Assembly: GCA_016764035.1 (NCBI GenBank)
Contig: JAESSQ010000258.1
Coordinates: 1 to 6,325 of the forward strand
Reading direction: 5' to 3'
Source: Gammaproteobacteria bacterium
Lineage (GTDB): Bacteria; Pseudomonadota; Gammaproteobacteria; SZUA-229
DNA length: 6,325 nucleotides
Of the stretch, positions 1-6,000 are shown one piece after another. Under the pieces are notes generated by a model. The model worked only from the letters and a program-made list of their open reading frames with translations, was not told the origin of the DNA and searched no databases. Numbering within the stretch: position 1 is the first letter of the stretch; each line of letters starts with the position of its first letter. Both the position numbers and the translations under genes were made by a program.

Positions 1-60
1 GGTAGTTTAAGATTTCTCCCTATGGTCGAAATGACAAGTAACGTGTTATAAAACGCGACA
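1..60. other. Downstream intergenic stretch, no gene
   Basis: These 60 bases follow the adhesin stop codon. Apart from the dyad element at 12-32 I see no coding start, promoter pair or T-tract terminator. The window ends before any neighbouring gene, so it cannot be said whether the adhesin is the last gene of its transcript. Confidence 0.6.
12..32. repeat. Imperfect dyad element, REP-like
   Basis: Reading the minus strand, gtcatttcgacc...agggagaaatct lies 29 bases after the stop codon. The core ATTTC/GAAAT arms pair perfectly, two mismatches follow, then CC/GG closes a 3-base loop. Extragenic elements of the form GTCATTyC...GrAATC are dispersed in many Gram-negative genomes, and this resembles that class by recall. 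There is no U-rich tract, so a classical terminator is not supported, although a stem in the mRNA 3' end could protect it from decay. Confidence 0.4.
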
Positions 61-3000
61 TCACCACTCGATGCGTTCTACACCGTCAAAACTTAGCTCG
101 CTGCCATCACCAAAAGTAATGACACCCACAGTATCAGGGTTCATTGCTAACGCCCCCGCTGCAAGATCATATTCCACCTGCGCACCATCAACTTCTATGG
201 TCCACGGATTATCAGGATCAATCACCGTCATCTCTGACACATCGATGGCATCTGTCCAACCACCACCGTCACCACCCGAAAAGTAATCACTACCGCCGAG
301 AAGGTCCATTACGTAGGTATCATTTCCACCTGCACCAAAAGCTGAGTCATTACCGGAACCACCAATTAGAACATCGTCACCCGTACCACCCGTTAAATGA
401 TCATTACCAGCACCACCAGAAATCGTATCATCTCCAGCGCTGCCTATTACTCTGTCATGTCCACCTTCACCCCGAATCTCATCAACGTTCTCCAGATTAG
501 TATCACTAAAGTCCAGGGTTTGACTACGCCAGTCTCCGGCAATATCGTTGCCACCTGCGTCAATAGTCTCGATAGAATTCGTCGAATCAAAGTTACCCGT
601 TATGCCAATATCACCGTCACCACTTCCTCGCACAACACGATCATTTCCTTCGCCACCTAAAATAACATCGTAACCATCACCTGCATTTTGAATAAAGGTA
701 TCATCACCTTCGCCGCCCATTAATACATCATTGCCTCTGCCACCAACGATGGTATCGTCTGACGACGTACCGGTGATAGTGTCATTACCACCTTCACCTC
801 GAATCTCATCAACGTTCTCCAAGTTGGTGTCACTAAAGTCCAGGGTTTGACTGCGCCAGTCTCCAGCAATATCGTTACCACCTGCGTCGATGCTCTCGAT
901 AGAATTCGTCGCATCAAAGTTACCTGTTATGCCAATATCACCGTCACCACTTCCACGCACAACTCGATCATTTCCTTCGCCACCTAAGATAACATCGTAA
1001 CCATCACCTGCATTTTGAATAAAGGTGTCATCGCCTTCGCCGCCCATTAATACATCATTGCCTCTGCCACCGATTAAAACATCATTGCCATCACCAGCAT
1101 TAATTATATCGTTACCACCTTCACCGTAGATAACATCATTATTATCTGTGCCATTGATGGTTTCACTTCGCCAGGTACCACGTATTTCTGTACTCTCTTC
1201 AATATCAGATACATTAACTGTAAAGCTACTGGTCGATGTGGTGCCGTCTGTCGATGTTGCCGTTGCCTCAAAGGTATACGATTCCGTGCTTTCAAAATCT
1301 AATGCTTCACTCGTTAGTACTCTGCCATTTTCATCAACAATAAAAGGCACATCTGCATCGATTGTATAAGTAACTGCATCGCCATCTGCATCTATGGCTT
1401 CAAGAGTTATACCCGTGTAACTTCCTATAGCAATATTTTCTGCGACTGAGTTCGCAGAATCATCACTGTCAACCACGGCTGAAATACTATCGTTATTTCC
1501 GGTAACAGTAATGCTAACACTTGCTTGTTCAATACCACCATTACCATCGCTTACTGTGTAAGAAAAAGTAATAACTTCACGCTCACCTTCTGCCATTGCA
1601 TTAAGTACAGCATTAGGCGTGAATCGTATTTGCTGTGAACCCTCTACCTCGACCACTTCTGTGCTACCAACAACATTACCATCTGCATCTGTTGCGATAC
1701 CTGGGTCAGTAATGATTAACGGATCACCGTCTGGGTCATTGTCATAGGCTAATACATCAATAACAAGTGATGAATCTTCATCGGTCGTAAGATCAGCCAC
1801 CGTTTCAAAAGATATGTCGCCAGTAAACTTAATCTGATAAGGACCCAGATCCTGTTCGATGTTATAACCTCGGCCTTTATCCGAATTATCATTTTGGTCA
1901 GCAGCGACTTCAGCATCAGTCAACTCCCAGGAGCCGACTGCAAGCTGGTATTCACCTGCGGGTAGGTCATCGATAGAAATATAGGAATCTTGAATATGGC
2001 TGTAAAAATCGTTCGTTGAACCGTCGGCCGTTCCTAGTGCGCTGTCATCATTAACGATAACCAGATTACCGTTACTATCGTATAAACGTATCATCGAATC
2101 GACATGATCCTTAGCACCGTCACCATCGATATCAATAAAGCTGTCACCACTTTCCGTTAATACATCGATGATAAGTGGGCCACCCTTATGATTAAACGAC
2201 CACTGATCGACACTGGACAGGGCTTCGCCTTCACTTACAATTGCGCCGGCAACAGTCGCACCATCATTTTCTATTGAAACAATTCTTCCGCCAGAAGGCA
2301 GTGTAAAAGTCGATTCCATGGTCGTGTCATCAACCACGTTAGGTGAAATATTTTCATTAATATCATTAACATTGATGGTGAAATTTTCGCTATACGTTTC
2401 ACCATTTGAGTCTGTCACCTGGACACTAATATCATGCGTTTCAGCATTTTCAAAATCGATGTCCGCACCCGCTTTTACGACAATCTGGTCACCGGAAATT
2501 TCAAATAGTCCTGAGTTATCCGTTAACGTATAGGTAAACGTTTCGTTAGTATCCACATCCGCAGTTGAGAGTATTGCTACGACTGTGCCTGCTGCAGAAT
2601 TTTCATCGACACTGCTGCCAAGCAATGTAATGTCTGTTGGGCTATCGTTAACACTAACAACATTAAGCGATACCGTTGCCGTATCACTACCGCCTTGCCC
2701 ATCACTTACACTGTAAGTAAAAGATGCTGTGCCGTTATAATCTGCCACAGGTGTATAACTAATAGTACCGTCACCATTTAATATAACACTGCCATGTGTT
2801 TCATCCGTCGCACTTACACTGAGTAACGTCAACGTATCGCCGTCAACATCAACATCATTCGATAATAAATCACTTACATTGATTATCAGGCTGACATCTT
2901 CATTAGTTTCAATGGCAGACCCTGTCCAGTCATTACCTGCTGTAATAGTAAGATTGTCTATTCCCCAGGATTCATCAGAAATACTTTGATTAAGTGTCGA

Positions 3001-6000
3001 TCCAAAGCCAAGTTGTACCAGACCACTTTCATCAACCGTTGCTTCAAGACTATAATGGTGCGATTCATCATGGTCTAACCAATATTGACCACTACTACCA
3101 ATAGCATCGAGCTCTGTCCCACCGTCCTGCTCATCGGTAGCCTCCGTACTCCAGGTTCTTCCGAAGTGTGACAAATAATCACTTGATACTTCATCTCCAT
3201 TTATAAAAACCTTAAACTGCTCATCATCCCAACTATCTATTTCATACATATCAAATTCGATAGTCACCGTTTCGCCGGCATGTTCAACACCAAAATCAAA
3301 TGCCTTAGAAACGCCTTCATTTCCGCCTGTGCCACCAAACTGGCCAAGAAAATCAGTTGCATTACCGCTACTTTCTGTCACCGTGTTATCGGTCCAACCT
3401 GTTGCTCCATTCTCAAAGTCTTCTGATACTAAAACAGTTCCTATCAACGAGACAGTTTCATCATCAACAGCGACAGGTGCATCATTAACCGATGCCACAT
3501 TTAAGGTTACCGTTGCAGTATCTGTATTTCCTTTTCCATCATCAACGGTGTAGGTAAAATTTGCTTCGCCACTGTAGTTCTCGTCTGGGGTGAATATAAT
3601 ATTTCCATCGCCATCGATCATTACCACACCATTCTCGGCATCTTGTACAGAAACAATCGATAAGGTATCACCATCAACATCGAGATCATTCGCCAATAAT
3701 GTTGCCGGATCTATAAATAGCGCTGTATCTTCATCGGTGGTTAAGGTTGTCGCATCCCATTTAATATTTGCTGCTTCAAGATTATGTAAGGTATTTATCT
3801 CCTGGTTACTTAACACGCCATCAAAAACTTTTACTTCATCCATACTACCGCTAAATCGGTAGTTATCATTGGCACCCCAACTACCAAAAAACATACTGCC
3901 GTTACTGGAATCGATATTGGCAGCACCGTTATTCGGCGTGCCCTGTATCTGCGACATGGCTTGTTCTACACCATCAATAAAAATTTGATTTTGTGTGATG
4001 TCGCCATTGGTAAACACGCCCACTATGTGATGCCATTCACCATCCGCCAGTTCACTGGCATCGCTACCAAACATGTCACCGCGCGCGGTATTAAATCCAA
4101 TATCACCGTTTAGCATTACCATGTCGTAGCGATCAGACGCCGCCAGCATCTCCCAGCCACCTTCTGGGTTTGCCTGTATCCACATCGACACGGTTGTCTT
4201 CGCACCCGCTGCACTGTTTAAATCAAGACCACTTGCTTCAACTTTGGCAGCACTAAAATCGGCCGCCGAACCAATTTGCCCGTCACCTTCAACGGTTACT
4301 GAGCCGACAATAGCTGATGGCACACCACCATCAAAGTTAAATTCGGCTGTTAGTGTTGCATTCTGTGGCTCAAAGTTACCATCGTCTACAGCATCAGGCG
4401 CATCTTCAATCGGATTAACGGTAACGGTTATTTGTTGCGTCGTAATGCCACCATCGTTATCCGTTGCGGTTAAGGTGATGGTGTCATTACCAAAATAATC
4501 CTCATTGGGTGTGAAGGTAACCGTGCCATTACCATTAACCACAATCGTCCCGTTTTCAGCAGAGCCAGTTAACGTTACACTGTCGCTATCAATATCTGAC
4601 GTACTGTAAATAAATTGTTGGCTTCCATCTTCATCCACCGTAATGCTATTAACCACATCTATCGTCGGTACATCATTGATACTGCTTATATTTAACGTAA
4701 CGGTTGCTGTGTCCTCGCCTCCGTTACCATCACTAACCGTGTAGCTAAATGTTGCTTCTCCGTTATAGTCGGCATCGGGCGTAAATACGATATTGCCTTG
4801 TGCATCAAGTAATACCGTACCATTGGCTCCATCTTGTACCGAACTGATTGTTAACGCATCACCATCCGGGTCAGTGTCATTGACCAGTAACTCCGCAGGA
4901 TTAATCGTTAATACCGTATCTTCCTGCGTACTTAACGAACCGCCGTTCCAGTGAAGATTATTGGCTTCGAAACCATACAGTTCGTTAACATCGTTGCCCG
5001 TCAAAGCACCATCATAAACTTTAACTTCGTCCATGCTACCGCTGAATCGGTAGTTGTTATTAGCACCCCAGCTACCAAAATACATACTGCCGTTACTGGA
5101 ATCTATGTTGGCTACGCTGTTATTTGGTGTGCCCTGTATCTGTGACATCACTTGCTCTACACCATCGATATAAATACTGTTCTGGCTGATATCGCCATTA
5201 GTAAATACACCAACAACATGATGCCATTCTCCGTCGGCCAGTTCACTGGCGTCGCTGCCAAACAGATCACCGCGTGCGGTATTAAAGCCAATATCACCGT
5301 TTAGCATCACCATGTCATAACGGTCAGATGCTGCCAGCATTTCCCAGCCACCAGATGGATTCGCCTGTATCCACATCGACACCGTTGTCTGTGCGCCAGC
5401 CGCACCGTTTAAGTCAAGTCCAGTCGCTTCTACCTTGGCAGCACTAAAGTCTGCGGCAGAACCAACTTGACCATCATTTTCTGCGACCACCGTACCCACA
5501 CTCGCGGCAGGAATACCATTATCAAAATTAAATTCTGCGGTCAGCGTTGCTGTTTCTGGTGTAAAAACATCAGCTATATCATCTACGGCATCGGGCGCCA
5601 GATTTTCTACAAGATCATTTACATCAATGGTGAAATTTTCGGTATAGATGTTTCCGCCAGCGTCAGTCACCTGCACACTAACATCATGTGAAATCGCTGT
5701 TTCAAAATCGATGTCAGCACCGGCTCGTACCACAATCTGATTTCCTGTAATTTCAAAGAGACCTGAAGTGTCGGTTAAAGCATAGCTAAATGTTTCACCC
5801 GCATCTTCATCAACCGTTGATAATGTTGCCACCACCGTACCAGCAACTGAATTTTCATCCACACCACTAGCAGAAAATACGATATCTGTCGGTGCTTCAT
5901 TAATATCATTAACCGCGATAGTAACGACTTCACTGTATTCATTACCTTCACTGTCAGTAGATAGAATGGTTATTTCATGACTTGCATCTATTTCGAAATC

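Larger units (their letters stand above)
319..1191 (-). other. RTX nonapeptide region (residues 1712-2002)
   Basis: Three clusters of calcium-binding GGxGxDxΦx repeats occur at residues about 1733-1797, 1841-1906 and 1951-2002, with copies such as GGRGNDVLM, GGEGDDTFI, GGAGNDHLT and GGSGNDSAF. Between clusters lie two copies of a non-RTX spacer with GITGNFD, IDAGGNDI and WRSQTLDFS. In RTX proteins these repeats are unfolded in the low-calcium cytoplasm and form a parallel β-roll on calcium outside the cell, which helps drive secretion and folding. The first two clusters belong to an internal duplication. Confidence 0.93.

Noticed and set aside
1..60. Rho-independent terminator after the adhesin
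   Set aside because: The only stem has two internal mismatches and is followed by aaatcttaaact rather than a T-run.
319..1191. CRISPR-like or satellite repeat array
   Set aside because: The short repeats are in frame, degenerate at third positions and encode GGxGxDxΦx nonapeptides. They are protein repeats, not DNA repeats with unique spacers.
1804..2325. Peptidase or other enzyme activity
   Set aside because: The PPC-like domain occurs without any catalytic domain in the window, and no catalytic motif such as GTSxAxP or HExxH was seen.
71..5691. Plus-strand and other-frame open frames of 60-120 codons
   Set aside because: They lie wholly inside the adhesin gene, encode low-complexity Ser/Thr/His-rich peptides mirroring its Asp/Gly/Thr codons, show no recognisable domain, and lack convincing ribosome binding sites.
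2640..5890. Possible frameshift or assembly collapse at the duplicated LamG and cadherin segments
   Set aside because: The frame is continuous, the copies differ at many silent positions spread along their length, and domain boundaries are intact, so real duplication explains the data better.
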